Program-made: the position numbers and the translations under genes
Assembly: GCF_018070575.1 (NCBI RefSeq)
Contig: NZ_JAGPXN010000001.1
Coordinates: forward strand, 434,001 to 498,000
Direction of reading: 5' to 3'
DNA length: 64,000 bases
Origin: Micromonospora sp. C31
Lineage (GTDB): Bacteria > Actinomycetota > Actinomycetes > Mycobacteriales > Micromonosporaceae
Part shown: positions 19,669 through 30,869 of the stretch, piece after piece
How positions within the stretch are numbered: the first letter of the stretch is position 1
How the letters are laid out: every line of letters begins with the position of its first letter
Notes under the pieces: generated by a model
What the model was told of the DNA's origin: nothing
The model's database searches: none
The model's input: only the letters and a program-made list of their open reading frames with translations

Positions 19669-20607
19669 ATGTTCCGCTTCATCCTGCGGCGTCTGCTCCA
19701 GATGGTCCTCGCGTTCTTCGGGACCACGCTGATCGTCTACGCGCTGATGTTCGCCGGCCAGGGCGATCCCATCCAGGCGCTCGCCGGCGAGCGCCCGGTC
19801 ACGGCGGCGCAGCGGGCATACCTGACGGAGAAGTTCCACCTCGACCGCACCGGCGTCGGCGGCTTCTTCTACCGCTACTTCGACTACCTCAGGAACCTGC
19901 TCCAGGGTGACCTCGGGCAGTCCCTCACCGGACGCTCGATCGGCGACATCCTGGCCGCCGCCTGGCCGGTCACGGTCAAGCTGGCGCTGATCGCCATGGC
20001 GGTCACCATCCTCTTCGGGGTCACCGCGGGCGTGCTCGCCGGCATCCGGCGGGCCAGCATCTTCGACAACTCGACCCTGCTGCTGACCCTGCTGGTGCTC
20101 GGCATCCCGACGATCGTGCTCGCACCGCTCGCCCAGTACCTCCTCGGCGTCAGGTGGCAGCTCTTCCCGCCCACGGCCGGCGCCGACCCGGACCTGTACG
20201 CGCTGCTGCTGCCGGGCATCGTGCTCGGCTCGCTCTCGCTGGCCACCGCGCTGCGGCTGACCCGGACGTCGGTGGCCGAGAACCTGCGCGCCGACTACGT
20301 CCGCACCGCCCGGTCGAAGGGGCTGGTGAAGCGGCGGATCGTCAGCGTCCACGTGCTGCGCAACTCGCTCATCCCGGTGGTCACCTTCCTCGGCGTCGAG
20401 CTGGGCAACCTGATGAGCGGCGCGATCATCACCGAGGGCGTGTTCAACATCCCCGGGGTCGGCTTCAACCTCTTCCGCGGCATCCGCACCGAGGACGGCC
20501 CGCTGGTGGTGGGCATCGTCAGCGTGCTCGTCGTGGTCTACCTCGTCTCCAACCTGGTGGTGGACGTCCTGTACGCCGTACTCGACCCGAGGATCCGCTA
20601 TGAGTGA
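19669..20607 (+). CDS. Peptide ABC transporter permease (DppB/OppB type)
   Basis: This 312-residue inner-membrane permease has six transmembrane helices. The N-terminal RFILRRLLQMVLAFFGTTLIVY and the cytoplasmic EAA-type loop RADYVRTARSKGLVKRRIV...HVLRNSLIPVVT are typical of DppB. It pairs with the DppC-type protein whose gene overlaps its end by eight bases. Confidence 0.93.
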   Translation: MFRFILRRLLQMVLAFFGTTLIVYALMFAGQGDPIQALAGERPVTAAQRAYLTEKFHLDRTGVGGFFYRYFDYLRNLLQGDLGQSLTGRSIGDILAAAWPVTVKLALIAMAVTILFGVTAGVLAGIRRASIFDNSTLLLTLLVLGIPTIVLAPLAQYLLGVRWQLFPPTAGADPDLYALLLPGIVLGSLSLATALRLTRTSVAENLRADYVRTARSKGLVKRRIVSVHVLRNSLIPVVTFLGVELGNLMSGAIITEGVFNIPGVGFNLFRGIRTEDGPLVVGIVSVLVVVYLVSNLVVDVLYAVLDPRIRYE

Positions 20608-21556
20608 CTTCGAAACCGTCGCCGCGAGCGAGAACCAGGCCGCGCGGCGGGGGCCGTCGGGTGAGCCCGGCGCGCCGAACCAGGTGGGCGTACCGCAGAA
20701 GCCCCGCAGCCTGGCCGGCGACGCCTGGCGCGACCTGCGCCGCAAGCCGATCTTCTGGATCAGCCTCGCCCTGGTGGTGCTGGTCGCCGCCATGGCCGCC
20801 GTTCCCGGGCTCTTCACGGCGAACGACCCGCGCGACTGCGTGCTGGCCCGCCAGCACGCCGGGCCGTCCGGCGGGGCGATCTTCGGGTACGACTTCCAGG
20901 GTTGCGACACGTACTCCCGGGCGGTGTACGGCGCCCGCGCGTCGCTGCTGGTCGGCGCGCTCTCCGCGCTGCTCACCGGCCTGATCGCGCTTGCCGTGGG
21001 GCTGCTGGCCGGCTACTTCGGCCGCTGGGTCGACGCGGTGCTCTCCCGGGTGATCGACATCGTCCTCGGTATCCCGCTCCTGCTCGCCGCCATCGTGCTG
21101 CTCAAGCGGGTGAACAGCGACAGCTCGACGGTCCGGATCAGCGCGGTGATCTTCGTGTTGGCGGTACTCGGCTGGACCACCGCCGCACGCGTCGTCCGCT
21201 CCTCGGTGATCACCGCCAAGGAGCAGGACTACGTCGCGGCGGCCCGGATGCTCGGCGCCGGCGACGGCCGGATCATGCTGCGGCACATCCTGCCCAACGC
21301 GCTCGCCCCGGCGATCGTGGTGCTGACCATCGCCCTCGGCTCGTTCATCGCGGCCGAGGCCACGCTGAGCTTCCTCGGCATCGGGCTCAGGGCGCCGGCC
21401 ATCTCCTGGGGCATCGACATCGACGCCGGCCGGGTGCACATGCGGGAGTCGGCCACCCCGCTGCTGGTTCCCTCGGTCTTCCTCGCGCTCACCGTGCTGG
21501 CGTTCATCATGCTCGGCGACGCGATCCGTGACGCCTTCGACCCGAAACTCCGGTGA
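20600..21556 (+). CDS. Peptide ABC transporter permease (DppC/OppC type)
   Basis: This 318-residue permease has a cytoplasmic N-terminal tail, then the DppC start AWRDLRRKPIFWISLALVVL and the EAA loop EQDYVAAARMLGAGDGRIMLRHILPN. It has six helices. It forms the membrane channel with the upstream permease. The gene ends within four bases of a possible upstream GTG start for the next ATPase gene. Confidence 0.93.
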   Translation: MSDFETVAASENQAARRGPSGEPGAPNQVGVPQKPRSLAGDAWRDLRRKPIFWISLALVVLVAAMAAVPGLFTANDPRDCVLARQHAGPSGGAIFGYDFQGCDTYSRAVYGARASLLVGALSALLTGLIALAVGLLAGYFGRWVDAVLSRVIDIVLGIPLLLAAIVLLKRVNSDSSTVRISAVIFVLAVLGWTTAARVVRSSVITAKEQDYVAAARMLGAGDGRIMLRHILPNALAPAIVVLTIALGSFIAAEATLSFLGIGLRAPAISWGIDIDAGRVHMRESATPLLVPSVFLALTVLAFIMLGDAIRDAFDPKLR

Positions 21557-21618
21557 CACGTGCGAGCGCGAGGAGTGAGCGCAGCGAGCCCCGCAGTCGC
21601 GAGCGAAAGGCAGAGACC

Positions 21619-22656
21619 GTGAGTCAGTCCGCCGTCCGGCCCACGCCGGCCTCCCCGACGCCCGAGGGTGGGCACCTGCTGGACGTACGGGACCTGCACG
21701 TCGAGTTCCGCACCGGCGAGGGTGTGGCCAAGGTGATCAACGGGGTGTCGTACCACCTGGATCCCGGCGAGACGCTCGCGGTGCTCGGCGAGTCGGGCTC
21801 CGGCAAGTCCGTCACGGCCCAGGCGATCATGGGCATTCTCGACACTCCCCCCGCCGTGATCCGCTCCGGCGAGATCCGCTACCGGGGGCGCGACCTGCTG
21901 AAGCTGCCGGAGGAGCAGCGCCGGCAGGTGCGCGGCAAGGACATCGCGATGATCTTCCAGGACGCCCTCTCCGCACTGAACCCGGTCTTCGGCGTGGGCT
22001 GGCAGATCGGCGAGACGCTGCGCCAGCGCGAGGGCATGTCCAGGGCGGACGCGCGCAGCCGGGCCGTCGAGCTGATGGACCTGGTGCGGATCCCCGGCGC
22101 CGCCAGCCGGATCGGCGACTATCCGCACCAGTTCTCGGGCGGCATGCGGCAGCGCGTCATGATCGCGATGGCGCTGGCCATGAACCCGAAGGTGCTGATC
22201 GCCGACGAGCCGACCACCGCCCTGGACGTCACCGTCCAGGCCCAGATCATGGACCTGCTGGCCGACCTGCGCCGCGACCTCGACATGGCGATGATCCTGA
22301 TCACGCACGACCTCGGCGTGGTCGCCGGCGTCGCGGACCGGATCGCCGTCATGTACGCCGGCCGGATCGTCGAACACGCCGACGTCCACTCGCTGTACCG
22401 GGCGCCGGCCCACCCGTACACGAAGGGGCTGCTGGAGTCGATTCCGCGCCTGGACGTACGGGGCCAGGAACTCTCCACCATCAAGGGGCTGCCGCCCAAC
22501 CTGATGCGGATCCCGTCCGGCTGCCCGTTCCACCCCCGGTGCCCGTACGCGCAGCAGGTCTGCGTCGACGTGGTGCCGCACGACCTGGTGCTGGGCGACG
22601 GCCGGACCAGCGCGTGCCACTTCGCCCAGGAGGTCCGTGATGACAGCGCCCGCTAG
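21619..22656 (+). CDS. Peptide ABC transporter ATPase (DppD/OppD type)
   Basis: This protein of about 345 residues has Walker [10 protein letters not shown], signature [15 protein letters not shown], Walker [13 protein letters not shown] and the C-terminal oligopeptide-transporter extension with [16 protein letters not shown] 21619 is preferred because similarity starts there (about 345 aa). GTG 21553 would add 22 residues encoded by a repetitive GAGTGAGCGCAGCGAGC element and would overlap the permease stop, so it cannot be excluded. Confidence 0.9.
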   Translation: MSQSAVRPTPASPTPEGGHLLDVRDLHVEFRTGEGVAKVINGVSYHLDPGETLAVLGESGSGKSVTAQAIMGILDTPPAVIRSGEIRYRGRDLLKLPEEQRRQVRGKDIAMIFQDALSALNPVFGVGWQIGETLRQREGMSRADARSRAVELMDLVRIPGAASRIGDYPHQFSGGMRQRVMIAMALAMNPKVLIADEPTTALDVTVQAQIMDLLADLRRDLDMAMILITHDLGVVAGVADRIAVMYAGRIVEHADVHSLYRAPAHPYTKGLLESIPRLDVRGQELSTIKGLPPNLMRIPSGCPFHPRCPYAQQVCVDVVPHDLVLGDGRTSACHFAQEVRDDSAR

Positions 22657-23668
22657 CCCGACCAAGGTGCGCGGCGAGACGATCCTCGCCGTCGAAGACC
22701 TGGTCAAGCACTTCCCCATCCGGCAGGGCGTGCTGTTCCAGAAGCAGGTCGGCGCCGTGCAGGCCGTCGACGGGGTCAGCTTCGAGCTGCGCCGGGGCGA
22801 GACCCTCGGGGTGGTCGGCGAGTCGGGCTGCGGCAAGTCGACGCTGGCCCGGCTGCTGATGCGGCTGGAGACGCCGACCGCGGGGCGGGCCACCCTGGAG
22901 GGCAGGGACCTGTTCTCCGCCTCCGGTGCCGAGCTGCGCCGCCTGCGGCGCAACATGCAGATGGTCATGCAGGACCCGTACACCTCGTTGAACCCCCGGA
23001 TGACGGTCGGCGACATCATCGGCGAGCCGTTCGAGATCCACCCGGACGCCGCGCCGAAGGGCAGCCGGCAGGCCCGGGTACGGGAGCTGCTCGACGTGGT
23101 CGGCCTGAACCCGGAGCACATCAACCGGTATCCGCACCAGTTCTCCGGCGGCCAGCGCCAGCGCATCGGCATCGCCCGGGCGCTCGCCCTGCGGCCCGAG
23201 ATCATCGTCTGCGACGAGCCGGTCAGCGCCCTGGACGTGTCGATCCAGGCCCAGGTGATCAACCTGTTGGAGAAGCTCCAGGACGAGTTCGGCCTGTCGT
23301 ACATCTTCATCGCGCACGACCTGTCGGTGGTCCGGCACATCTCCGACCGGGTCGCGGTCATGTATCTCGGCAAGATCGTGGAGATCGGCACCGAGGACGA
23401 GATCTACGAGCGGGCCACCCACCCGTACACCCAGGCGCTGCTCTCGGCGGTGCCGGTGCCGGACCCGGAGGCCCGCGACCAGCGCATCATGATCAGGCTG
23501 ACGGGCGACGTGCCGAGCCCCGCCGACCCGCCCAGCGGCTGCAACTTCCGCACCCGCTGCTGGAAGGCCCAGGAGGTCTGCGCCAACCAGGAGCCCCACG
23601 CGGTCCCCCGGGCGGCTGACCCGCACCCCTCGGCCTGCCACTTCGCCGAACTCCGCCCCACCCCCTGA
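22640..23668 (+). CDS. Peptide ABC transporter ATPase (DppF/OppF type)
   Basis: This 342-residue ATPase has Walker [10 protein letters not shown], signature [15 protein letters not shown], Walker [13 protein letters not shown] and the C-terminal Cys-rich [14 protein letters not shown] segment of the Opp/Dpp family. ATG 22640 has AGGAGG six bases upstream and overlaps the previous gene by 17 bases. It is the last gene of the importer operon. Confidence 0.93.
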   Translation: MTAPASPTKVRGETILAVEDLVKHFPIRQGVLFQKQVGAVQAVDGVSFELRRGETLGVVGESGCGKSTLARLLMRLETPTAGRATLEGRDLFSASGAELRRLRRNMQMVMQDPYTSLNPRMTVGDIIGEPFEIHPDAAPKGSRQARVRELLDVVGLNPEHINRYPHQFSGGQRQRIGIARALALRPEIIVCDEPVSALDVSIQAQVINLLEKLQDEFGLSYIFIAHDLSVVRHISDRVAVMYLGKIVEIGTEDEIYERATHPYTQALLSAVPVPDPEARDQRIMIRLTGDVPSPADPPSGCNFRTRCWKAQEVCANQEPHAVPRAADPHPSACHFAELRPTP

Positions 23669-23699
23669 CCGCCACCCGACCCCGCCCCCGCCATCCGGA

Positions 23700-23769
23700 C
23701 GATCAGTAGTTGTGGTGGGCGGATCGCCCGCATCCACCCTTTACGCGGGGCACCACAACTGCATGATCG
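23700..23769. repeat. Imperfect palindromic intergenic repeat
   Basis: CGATCAGTAGTTGTGGTG at 23700-23717 is mirrored by CACCACAACTGCATGATCG at 23751-23769 around a 33-base centre. It resembles the 55520-55576 element, which shares CGATCATG-type ends. It lies between the converging importer and purH genes and may also act as a terminator. Confidence 0.65.
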
Positions 23770-23810
23770 ACCAAGGCGGAGGGGCGGGGGCCGGGGGGGG
23801 GTTGGGCCGG

Positions 23811-25382
23811 TCAGTGGAAGAAGTGGCGGGTGGAGGTGAGGTACATGGTGACGCCGGCCTCCTTGGCGGCGGCGATCACCTCCTCGTCGCGGATCGAGCC
23901 GCCCGGCTGCACGATGGCGCGGACGCCGGCGTCGATGAGGATCTTCGGGCCGTCGGCGAACGGGAAGAAGGCGTCCGAGGCGCAGACCGAGCCACGGGCC
24001 CGGTCCGCCCCGGCGCGGCTGATCGCGAGCTGCGCCGAGTCGACCCGGTTGACCTGGCCCATCCCGACGCCGACGGTTGCGCCGTCGGAGGCGAGCAGGA
24101 TCGCGTTGCTCTTCACCGCGCGCACGGCCCGCCAGGCGAAGGCCAGGTCGCGCAGGGTCGCCTCGTCGGCGGCCTCTCCCGTGGCCAGCCGCCAGTTGGC
24201 CGGGTCGTCGCCCTCGGCGTCGATCCGGTCGGCCCGCTGGACCAGTACGCCGCCGGTGACCTGCCGCCACTCGGCCGGCAACGGGTCGAAGGCCGGCGCG
24301 TGCAGCAGCCGGATGTTCTTCCTGGCCTGGAGGATCTCCACCGCGCCCTCGTCGAAACCGGGTGCCACCAGCACCTCGGTGAAGATCTCCGCGACCTGCC
24401 GGGCCAGCTCGACCGAGACCGGCCGGTTGACCGCGATCACCCCGCCGTACGCGGAGACCGGGTCGCAGGCGTGCGCCTTGCGGTGTGCCTCGGCCACGTC
24501 GGCGCCGACGGCGATGCCGCACGGGTTGGCGTGCTTGATGATCGCCACGGCCGGCTGGTCGGTGAAGTCGTTGGCCGCCCGCCACGCCGCGTCGGCGTCG
24601 ACGTAGTTGTTGTAGGACATCTCCTTGCCGTGCAGCTGCGCGGCCTGGGCGAGCCCCGCCGGGCTGGACGGGTCGACGTAGAGGGCCGCCGGCTGGTGCG
24701 GGTTCTCGCCGTAGCGCAGCACCGCCGTGCGGCGCAGCGACAGCCCGGCGAAGTCCGGCCAGCCGTTCTCCTCGGGCGCCAGCGTGGCGGCGCACCACTC
24801 GGCCACCGCCACGTCGTACTCGGCGATGACGGCGAAGGCGCGGGCGGCCAGCCCCCGCCGCTGGGCCAGCGTGAAGCCGCCCTCGTCGAGCGCGGCGAGC
24901 AGCGCCGGGTACGCGGCCGGATCCGTCACCACGGCGACCGAGGCGTGGTTCTTGGCGGCGGCCCGGACCATGGCCGGACCTCCGATGTCGATCTGCTCGA
25001 CGCACTCCTCGACGCCGGCGCCGGAGGCGACCGTGGCCTGGAACGGGTAGAGATTGGACACCAGCAGGTCGATCCCCGCGATGCCGTGCTCGCCGAGCTG
25101 GGCGACGTGGGAGTCCTTGCGCTGGTCGGCGAGGAGCCCGCCGTGCACCTTCGGGTGCAGCGTCTTGACCCGCCCGTCGAGGATCTCCGGGAAACCGGTC
25201 ACCGTCTCCACCGGCGTCACCGGCACCTCCGCGCCGGCGATGGCCGAAGCCGTGCTGCCGGTCGAGACGATCTCCACCCCGGCCGCGTGCAGCGCCCGGG
25301 CCAGCTCGACCAGCCCGGTCTTGTCGTAGACGCTGACCAGCGCCCGCCTGATCGGGCGGCGTTCGTCCTGAGTGGAACTCAC
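23811..25382 (-). CDS. purH: AICAR transformylase / IMP cyclohydrolase
   Basis: This 523-residue bifunctional enzyme catalyses the last two steps of IMP synthesis. The N-terminal MGS-like cyclohydrolase domain opens [17 protein letters not shown] and shows STGSTASAI and [14 protein letters not shown]. The C-terminal transformylase has [35 protein letters not shown] and the terminal [18 protein letters not shown]. The GTG at 25382 overlaps the purN stop by four bases, although the frame is open upstream. Confidence 0.96.
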   Translation of the reverse strand: MSSTQDERRPIRRALVSVYDKTGLVELARALHAAGVEIVSTGSTASAIAGAEVPVTPVETVTGFPEILDGRVKTLHPKVHGGLLADQRKDSHVAQLGEHGIAGIDLLVSNLYPFQATVASGAGVEECVEQIDIGGPAMVRAAAKNHASVAVVTDPAAYPALLAALDEGGFTLAQRRGLAARAFAVIAEYDVAVAEWCAATLAPEENGWPDFAGLSLRRTAVLRYGENPHQPAALYVDPSSPAGLAQAAQLHGKEMSYNNYVDADAAWRAANDFTDQPAVAIIKHANPCGIAVGADVAEAHRKAHACDPVSAYGGVIAVNRPVSVELARQVAEIFTEVLVAPGFDEGAVEILQARKNIRLLHAPAFDPLPAEWRQVTGGVLVQRADRIDAEGDDPANWRLATGEAADEATLRDLAFAWRAVRAVKSNAILLASDGATVGVGMGQVNRVDSAQLAISRAGADRARGSVCASDAFFPFADGPKILIDAGVRAIVQPGGSIRDEEVIAAAKEAGVTMYLTSTRHFFH

Positions 25383-25999
25383 GGGACCGTGACCTTTCTT
25401 CCGGTGATCGTCCAACCTTCGCGGACCAGGCGGCCCACCTGCTCGACCAGCTGGTGCCGCTCGGCTTCCTTGATGCGCTCGGTGAGCGTCTCGACGTCGT
25501 CGTCGTCGTGCACCGCAACGGCGACCTGCGCGACGATCGGGCCGGTGTCCATGCCGGCGTCCACGAAGAAGAGCGTGGCCCCGGTGACCTTCACGCCGTA
25601 GGCGAGGGCGTCGCGCGGGCCGTGGATGCCGGGGAACGCCGGCAGCAGCGTGTTGTGCGTGTTCAGGTAGCGGTCGCCGAAGGCGGCCAGGAAGCGCGGG
25701 CCGACCAGCTTGAGGAAGCCGGCGGAGACGACCAGGTCGGGCCGGTGCTCGGCGACGCTGGCCGTGAGCGCCGCGTCCCAGTCCTCGCGGGTGGGATGGT
25801 CGGCGACCCGCTCGACGAAGGTCGGCACCCCGGCCGCGGCGGCCCGGTCCAGACCCGCGATGCCGTTCCGGTCCGCGCCGACGGCCACCACCCGGGCCCC
25901 GTACGCCGGATCGGCGCCGGCATCGAGCAGTGCCTGGAGGTTGCTCCCGGAGCCGGAGACGAGGACGACGATGCGGGCGACGGACGCGGGCTCGGTCAC
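25379..25999 (-). CDS. purN: Phosphoribosylglycinamide formyltransferase
   Basis: This 206-residue enzyme transfers formyl from 10-formyl-THF to GAR in purine synthesis. It opens with [19 protein letters not shown]. The active-site region is intact: [15 protein letters not shown] with Asn and His, and [19 protein letters not shown] with Asp. It starts at GTG 25999 and is translationally coupled to purH. Confidence 0.95.
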   Translation of the reverse strand: MTEPASVARIVVLVSGSGSNLQALLDAGADPAYGARVVAVGADRNGIAGLDRAAAAGVPTFVERVADHPTREDWDAALTASVAEHRPDLVVSAGFLKLVGPRFLAAFGDRYLNTHNTLLPAFPGIHGPRDALAYGVKVTGATLFFVDAGMDTGPIVAQVAVAVHDDDDVETLTERIKEAERHQLVEQVGRLVREGWTITGRKVTVP

Positions 26000-26180
26000 C
26001 GGGCCACCCTATCGGGCGTGCCGGCCGGTCCATCCGCTGGGCATTGCGACATTCGCCGACGACGGGAATGGTCCGGACCAGGTACGCTGCCGGTCGCTCG
26101 GGCCCGGCGCGCGTCGGCCCGCACCCGTCAGTGATCCGACGCCCCGACGGGGCGTCGAGTGGAATGAGGAGTACGCCGAG

Positions 26181-26480
26181 ATGCAGCCCGGATACCAGCC
26201 GCAGCAGCCGCAGATCAACAACAACATGACGATGTCGATCGTCGCCATCTTCCTCTTCTGGCCGCTGGCCATCCCGGCGATCATCAACGCCTCCAAGGTG
26301 AACCCGCTGCTCCAGCAGGGTGACTACGCCGGGGCCCAGGCCGCCGCCGCCGAGTCGAAGAAGTGGTCCAAGTGGGCCCTCATCGTCGGCATCAGCTGGT
26401 ACGTGATCGTGCTGGTCTGCTGCCTGCTCGGTGGGCTCGCCGGCATCATGGGCGGCGACACGTCCACCAGCAGCTACTGA
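26181..26480 (+). CDS. Dispanin (CD225)-like small membrane protein
   Basis: This 99-residue protein has two hydrophobic segments, [21 protein letters not shown] and [19 protein letters not shown], joined by a short loop ([27 protein letters not shown]). This is the layout of the bacterial CD225/dispanin family. ATG 26181 has AGGAG nine bases upstream. Function in bacteria is unknown. It is followed 20 bases later by another small membrane-protein gene and is probably co-transcribed with it. Confidence 0.82.
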   Translation: MQPGYQPQQPQINNNMTMSIVAIFLFWPLAIPAIINASKVNPLLQQGDYAGAQAAAAESKKWSKWALIVGISWYVIVLVCCLLGGLAGIMGGDTSTSSY

Positions 26481-26500
26481 CAGATCGGACGAGGAGTCGC

Positions 26501-27085
26501 ATGCAGCCCGGTTACCCCGGACAGGATCCGTACGGCCAGCAGCCGCACCAGGATCCGACCGCGCCGCACCACGATCCGTACACCCCGCCGCCAGCGGCTC
26601 CGTACGGTCAGCAGCCCACCTCCGGACAGCCGAACGACCCGTACGCGCCGCAGGATCCGTACGGCCAGCAGGACCCGTACGGGCCCCCGCCGACGTCGGC
26701 CCAGCCGTACGGGCAGCCGCCGACCTCCGGCCAGCCGTACGGGCAGCCGCCTTACCAGGATCCGTACGGCCAGCAGGCGTACCCGCCGCCGCCCATGTAC
26801 CCCAACGCCGGGTTCGGCGCGAAGGGGCCGGGGCAGCAGCAGAACACCCTCGGCCTGGTGTCCATGATCCTCGGCATCGCCTCGATTCCGCTGGTCTGCT
26901 GCTACCTCGGCATCCCGCTGGGCATCGGCGCGGTGGTGACGGGATGGCTGGGCAAGCAGAAGGCCGACCAGGGGCTGGCCGACAACGGCAGTCAGGCCCT
27001 CGCCGGCCTGATCTGCGGCGCTGTCGGCATCGTGCTCGGCCTGCTCCAGATCGTCTTCGTGGGCTTCAGCATCTACCAGCCCTGA
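26501..27085 (+). CDS. DUF4190-like membrane protein with Gln/Pro/Tyr-rich tail
   Basis: This 194-residue protein has an N-terminal 110-residue tract of repeated [13 protein letters not shown] and PYGQPP units. Two hydrophobic helices follow ([25 protein letters not shown] and [23 protein letters not shown]) around a [16 protein letters not shown] loop, as in DUF4190 proteins. The tail is probably disordered and cytoplasmic. Function is unknown. It shares the MQPGY opening with the preceding gene product. Confidence 0.82.
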   Translation: MQPGYPGQDPYGQQPHQDPTAPHHDPYTPPPAAPYGQQPTSGQPNDPYAPQDPYGQQDPYGPPPTSAQPYGQPPTSGQPYGQPPYQDPYGQQAYPPPPMYPNAGFGAKGPGQQQNTLGLVSMILGIASIPLVCCYLGIPLGIGAVVTGWLGKQKADQGLADNGSQALAGLICGAVGIVLGLLQIVFVGFSIYQP

Positions 27086-27093
27086 CCGCCGTG

Positions 27094-27130
27094 CGAAGGG
27101 GCGTCCCGGCTCGTCCGGGATGCCCCTTCG
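27094..27130. terminator. Hairpin between DUF4190-like and DUF6350-like genes
   Basis: CGAAGGGGCGTCCCGG (27094-27109) pairs with CCGGGATGCCCCTTCG (27115-27130), 16 bp with one G-U, five-base loop. It lies between converging genes and could stop transcription from both sides. Confidence 0.6.
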
Positions 27131-27232
27131 GCGTCTGTCGGGCACGCCGAGCGGATCGACTGTCCGGACGCCCCTGCGCCGGGGATCGACGCCCGGCCCG
27201 CGGTCACCGCCGCCGGGATCGACGCCGTTCGC

Positions 27233-28507
27233 TCAGCGGGACGTGCGGGACAGCACCCGGGTCGCGGCGGCACCGATCAGCGCCCCGACGGTGACGACCG
27301 CGGTCGCCACCGCCGCCACCTGCCAGGCGACGGGCCCCACCTCGGCCAGCCGGCCGCCGCCGAGCGGCCCGGCGGAGGCAGCCGCGGCGGCGCCCAGCAG
27401 CAGACCGGCCACCGGACCGGCGAGCGCCGCCGGCCCGAGCAGCGCCCGCCAACGCAGCGGCGCCCGGTCGGCGGCGGCGAGCCGGAGCAGCCGGCGGGCG
27501 AGCAGCCAACCCGCGGCCATCCCGGCCAGCACCGGCACCGCGAGCAGCCCGGCCCCGAGCCCGTCGACCGGCCCACGCGGCAGTCCGGCCAGCAGCGGTA
27601 CGGCCGGCAGCGCCCCGACGGAGACCTCGCTGGTGCGTACCGCCGTGTCGGTGCCGACGGCGAATCCCGGGCCGAGCAGGTAGCTGACCGCCCAGATCGT
27701 GGCGTTGGGCGCGTAGGCGAGGCTGACCAGCGTGATGCCGGCCTGGCCGGCGACCCCGGTGCGGTAGGCCCCGATCAGGTCGGCGGCGTCGCCGCCTCCG
27801 GTGGCCACGGCGAGCCCCGCCGCGCCGGCTCCCGCGCCGAAGAGCAGCAGCGCGGCCACGAGCCCGGTGCGGATCCCGTCGCGCAGCGGCTCCGGGGAGC
27901 GCGCGGCGAGCAGACCGGCCACCTGCGTCGTCCGGGTCGAACCGACGAGGGCCGCGAGCGTGCCGAGCACCACGAGGGTCAGCCCGGTACGGACCGGTGA
28001 CGCGCCGGACAGGACCGCGCCGAGCACCCCGAGCAGCGCGTACGCGACGCCGACCGCGCCGGCGGCGAGGAGCGCCTGCCGGGGTGAGCGCCCGCCCCGC
28101 GCGCCGATGGCCCGGCTGGCGTGTACGCCCGCCCGGGTGAGCCGCCAGAGCACCAACGCGGTCAGCGCCAGCGGGGCCAGCCCGAGCGGGCCGGCGGCGG
28201 ACTCCAGCGGGACGCCGTGCCCGAGCAGCCAGCCGGCCAACCCCGCGCGGAGCGCGCCCGGCACGGAGGCGGCACCCTCGCTGAGCTGGAACAGCCAGAG
28301 CACGAGCACGACCGGCAGCCACGAGGTGAGCGCCGCCCAGCCGGCGGCGACCCCGGCGGCGACGGCGAGCGGGGCGCGGCTGCGGCGCGGCTCGCCGGCG
28401 CGCGGCGCGGGCACCCGCCGACCCCGCCCGACGGGCGCGGCCGGCCGGGCGCCGGGGCCGACGTCGACGCCGGGACGGCTGGGCTGATCAGGGGTGACGG
28501 AGGACAT
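27233..28507 (-). CDS. Polytopic membrane protein (DUF6350-like)
   Basis: This 424-residue protein has a positively charged, Pro-rich N-terminus of about 45 residues and then about ten hydrophobic helices. The pattern (WLPVVLVLWLFQLSEGAASVPGALRAGLAGWLLGHGVPL and YAPNATIWAVSYLLGPGFAVGTDT) matches what I recall of actinobacterial DUF6350 proteins. These are often encoded near purN/purH. No function is established. Confidence 0.75.
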   Translation of the reverse strand: MSSVTPDQPSRPGVDVGPGARPAAPVGRGRRVPAPRAGEPRRSRAPLAVAAGVAAGWAALTSWLPVVLVLWLFQLSEGAASVPGALRAGLAGWLLGHGVPLESAAGPLGLAPLALTALVLWRLTRAGVHASRAIGARGGRSPRQALLAAGAVGVAYALLGVLGAVLSGASPVRTGLTLVVLGTLAALVGSTRTTQVAGLLAARSPEPLRDGIRTGLVAALLLFGAGAGAAGLAVATGGGDAADLIGAYRTGVAGQAGITLVSLAYAPNATIWAVSYLLGPGFAVGTDTAVRTSEVSVGALPAVPLLAGLPRGPVDGLGAGLLAVPVLAGMAAGWLLARRLLRLAAADRAPLRWRALLGPAALAGPVAGLLLGAAAAASAGPLGGGRLAEVGPVAWQVAAVATAVVTVGALIGAAATRVLSRTSR

Positions 28508-28658
28508 CGCGTCTACTCTGGCATGCCCGGCCTACGGTGGCAGTCCGATACCGCCCCGCAGGGGTGACGAGTTCCGTGATCCACCGTCTCCGACCCCTGA
28601 TCCGGTCCGGCGGCGACCACCCGCTCGACAACCGCCGGGGCCAACCGTCCCACGACGG

Positions 28659-28692
28659 CCGGAGGGCCGACCGCGAACGGTCGGCCCTCCGG
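28659..28692 (-). terminator. sucD transcription terminator
   Basis: Perfect 15-bp inverted repeat, CCGGAGGGCCGACCG with its complement at 28678-28692 and a four-base loop, about 20 bases past the sucD stop. Confidence 0.65.
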
Positions 28693-28710
28693 TCGTACGT
28701 CAGTCGGGGC

Positions 28711-29598
28711 TCAGCCCGCGGACATGATCTCCCGCATGAGCTTGGCGGTCTCGGTCGGGGTCTTGCCGACCTTGACGCCGACGGCCTCCAGCGCGTCCTT
28801 CTTGGCGTCGGCGGTGCCCGCCGAGCCGGAGATGATCGCGCCGGCGTGACCCATGGTCTTGCCGGGCGGAGCGGTGAAGCCGGCGATGTAGCCGACCACC
28901 GGCTTGGTCACGTTCGCCTTGATGAACTCGGCGGCCCGCTCCTCGGCGTCGCCGCCGATCTCACCGATCATGACGATCGCGTCGGTGTCGGGGTCTGCCT
29001 CGAACGCGGCGAGCGCGTCGATGTGGGTGGTGCCGATGATCGGATCACCGCCGATGCCGACGCAGGTCGAGAAGCCGATGTCGCGCAGCTCGTACATCAT
29101 CTGGTAGGTCAGCGTGCCGCTCTTGCTGACCAGGCCGATGCGGCCGGTGCCGGTGATGTCGGCCGGGATGATGCCGGCGTTGGAGGCGCCCGGCGAGGCG
29201 ATGCCCGGGCAGTTCGGGCCGATGATCCGGGTCCGCTCCCCCTTGGCGACGTTGTACGCCCAGAACGCGGCGGTGTCGTGCACCGGCACGCCCTCGGTGA
29301 TCACCACGGCCAGGTCGATTCCGGCGTCGATCGCCTCGACGACCGCGCCCTTGGTGAACTGCGGCGGTACGAAGATCACGGTCACGTCCGCGCCGGTCTG
29401 CGCCATCGCGTCCGCGACGCTGGCGAAGACCGGCAGCTCGGTGCCGGCGAAGTCGACCGTCTGGCCCGCCTTGCGCGGGTTGACGCCGCCGACGACGTTG
29501 GTGCCCGCGGCGAGCATCCGCCGGGTGTGCTTGGAACCCTCGGAACCGGTCATCCCCTGGACGATGACCTTCGAATCCTTGGTCAGCCAGATAGCCAT
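28711..29598 (-). CDS. sucD: Succinate--CoA ligase, alpha subunit
   Basis: This 295-residue subunit of the TCA enzyme makes ATP or GTP from succinyl-CoA. It opens [21 protein letters not shown], followed by the CoA-binding [21 protein letters not shown] and SKSGTLTYQ follow, and the phosphorylated His lies in [10 protein letters not shown] near residue 250. It is encoded two bases downstream of sucC. Confidence 0.96.
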   Translation of the reverse strand: MAIWLTKDSKVIVQGMTGSEGSKHTRRMLAAGTNVVGGVNPRKAGQTVDFAGTELPVFASVADAMAQTGADVTVIFVPPQFTKGAVVEAIDAGIDLAVVITEGVPVHDTAAFWAYNVAKGERTRIIGPNCPGIASPGASNAGIIPADITGTGRIGLVSKSGTLTYQMMYELRDIGFSTCVGIGGDPIIGTTHIDALAAFEADPDTDAIVMIGEIGGDAEERAAEFIKANVTKPVVGYIAGFTAPPGKTMGHAGAIISGSAGTADAKKDALEAVGVKVGKTPTETAKLMREIMSAG

Positions 29599-29600
29599 TG

Positions 29601-30779
29601 TCAGACCCCCGCAGCCGCCAGCTCGGCGGCCCGCTCGGCCGCGCCATCCATCGTGTCCACCCGCTGGACCAGCGGGTTGTTCGCGCCGTCGAGGATCGCC
29701 CGGCCGGCCTCGGCGTTGTTGCCGTCGAGGCGGACGACCAGCGGCTTGGCGACCTGCTCGCCGCGCTGCTCGAGCAGGGCCAGCGCCTGCACGATGCCGT
29801 TGGCGACCTCGTCGCAGGCGGTGATGCCGCCGAAGACGTTGACGAAGACGCTCCGCACCGACGGGTCGGACAGGACGATCTCCAGCCCGTTCGCCATCAC
29901 CGCGGCGCTCGCGCCGCCGCCGATGTCGAGGAAGTTGGCCGGCTTGACGCCGCCGTGCCGCTCACCGGCGTACGCGACCACGTCGAGGGTCGACATGACC
30001 AGACCGGCGCCGTTGCCGATGATCCCGACCTCACCGTCGAGCTTGACGTAGTTGAGGTCCTTCTCCTTGGCGGCCTGCTCCAGCGGGTCCACGGCGGCCT
30101 GGTCGACCAGCGCCTCGTGGTCCGGGTGCCGGAACGCGGCGTTCTCGTCGAGGGTGACCTTGGCGTCGAGCAGCAGCAGCCTGCCCTCGCCGGTCTTGGC
30201 CAGCGGGTTCACCTCGACCAGCGTGGCGTCCTCGGCGACGAAGGCCTTCCACAGGTCCACGGCGACCGCGACGACCTGGTCGGCGACGTCGGCCGGGAAG
30301 TTGGCGGCGGTGACGATCTCGCGCGCCTTCGCCTCGTCGACGCCGGTGTTGGCGTCGATCGGCGCCTTGACGACCTTCTCCGGCGTCTCGGCGGCGACCT
30401 GCTCGATGTCCATGCCGCCCGCGACGCTGGCGATGCAGAGGAAGGTGCGGTTCGCCCGGTCGAGCAGGTAGGAGAAGTAGTACTCCTCGGCCACGTCCGC
30501 GGTCACCGTGATCATGACCTTGTGGACGGTGTGGCCCTTGATGTCCATGCCGAGGATGTCGGTGGCGCGGGCCACCGTCTCCTCGGCGCCCTCGGCCAGC
30601 TTCACGCCGCCGGCCTTCCCTCGGCCACCGACCTTCACCTGCGCCTTGACGACCACGCGACCGCCGAGGCGTTCGGCGATCGCGCGGGCCTCCTCCGGGG
30701 TCGTGGCGACGCCGCCGGCCAGCACGGGCAAGCCGTGCCGCTCGAACAGGTCCCGCCCCTGGTACTCGTACAGGTCCAC
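29601..30779 (-). CDS. sucC: Succinate--CoA ligase, beta subunit
   Basis: This 392-residue ADP-forming subunit with an ATP-grasp fold opens [40 protein letters not shown] is the nucleotide-binding strand. EVNPLA and [18 protein letters not shown] are metal-binding, and the ligase end [20 protein letters not shown] is intact. It is the first gene of the sucCD operon. Confidence 0.96.
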   Translation of the reverse strand: MDLYEYQGRDLFERHGLPVLAGGVATTPEEARAIAERLGGRVVVKAQVKVGGRGKAGGVKLAEGAEETVARATDILGMDIKGHTVHKVMITVTADVAEEYYFSYLLDRANRTFLCIASVAGGMDIEQVAAETPEKVVKAPIDANTGVDEAKAREIVTAANFPADVADQVVAVAVDLWKAFVAEDATLVEVNPLAKTGEGRLLLLDAKVTLDENAAFRHPDHEALVDQAAVDPLEQAAKEKDLNYVKLDGEVGIIGNGAGLVMSTLDVVAYAGERHGGVKPANFLDIGGGASAAVMANGLEIVLSDPSVRSVFVNVFGGITACDEVANGIVQALALLEQRGEQVAKPLVVRLDGNNAEAGRAILDGANNPLVQRVDTMDGAAERAAELAAAGV

Positions 30780-30829
30780 GTTTGCGCGTCCCGTCCCGTC
30801 TCCGCGGCGCGCCGTCGCGCCGCCACCAG

Positions 30830-30858
30830 CGTATGGAAAACAGTTTGACGCCTGTCAA
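30830..30858 (-). promoter_or_regulatory. Candidate promoter of sucCD
   Basis: On the minus strand a perfect TTGACA -35 (30858-30853) is followed after 17 bases by CATACG (30835-30830). The -35 also forms TTGAC/GTCAA half-sites with the adjacent GCGTCAAAC, a possible operator. Transcription would start about 45 bases before sucC. Confidence 0.5.
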
Positions 30859-30869
30859 GAGTTGAAACA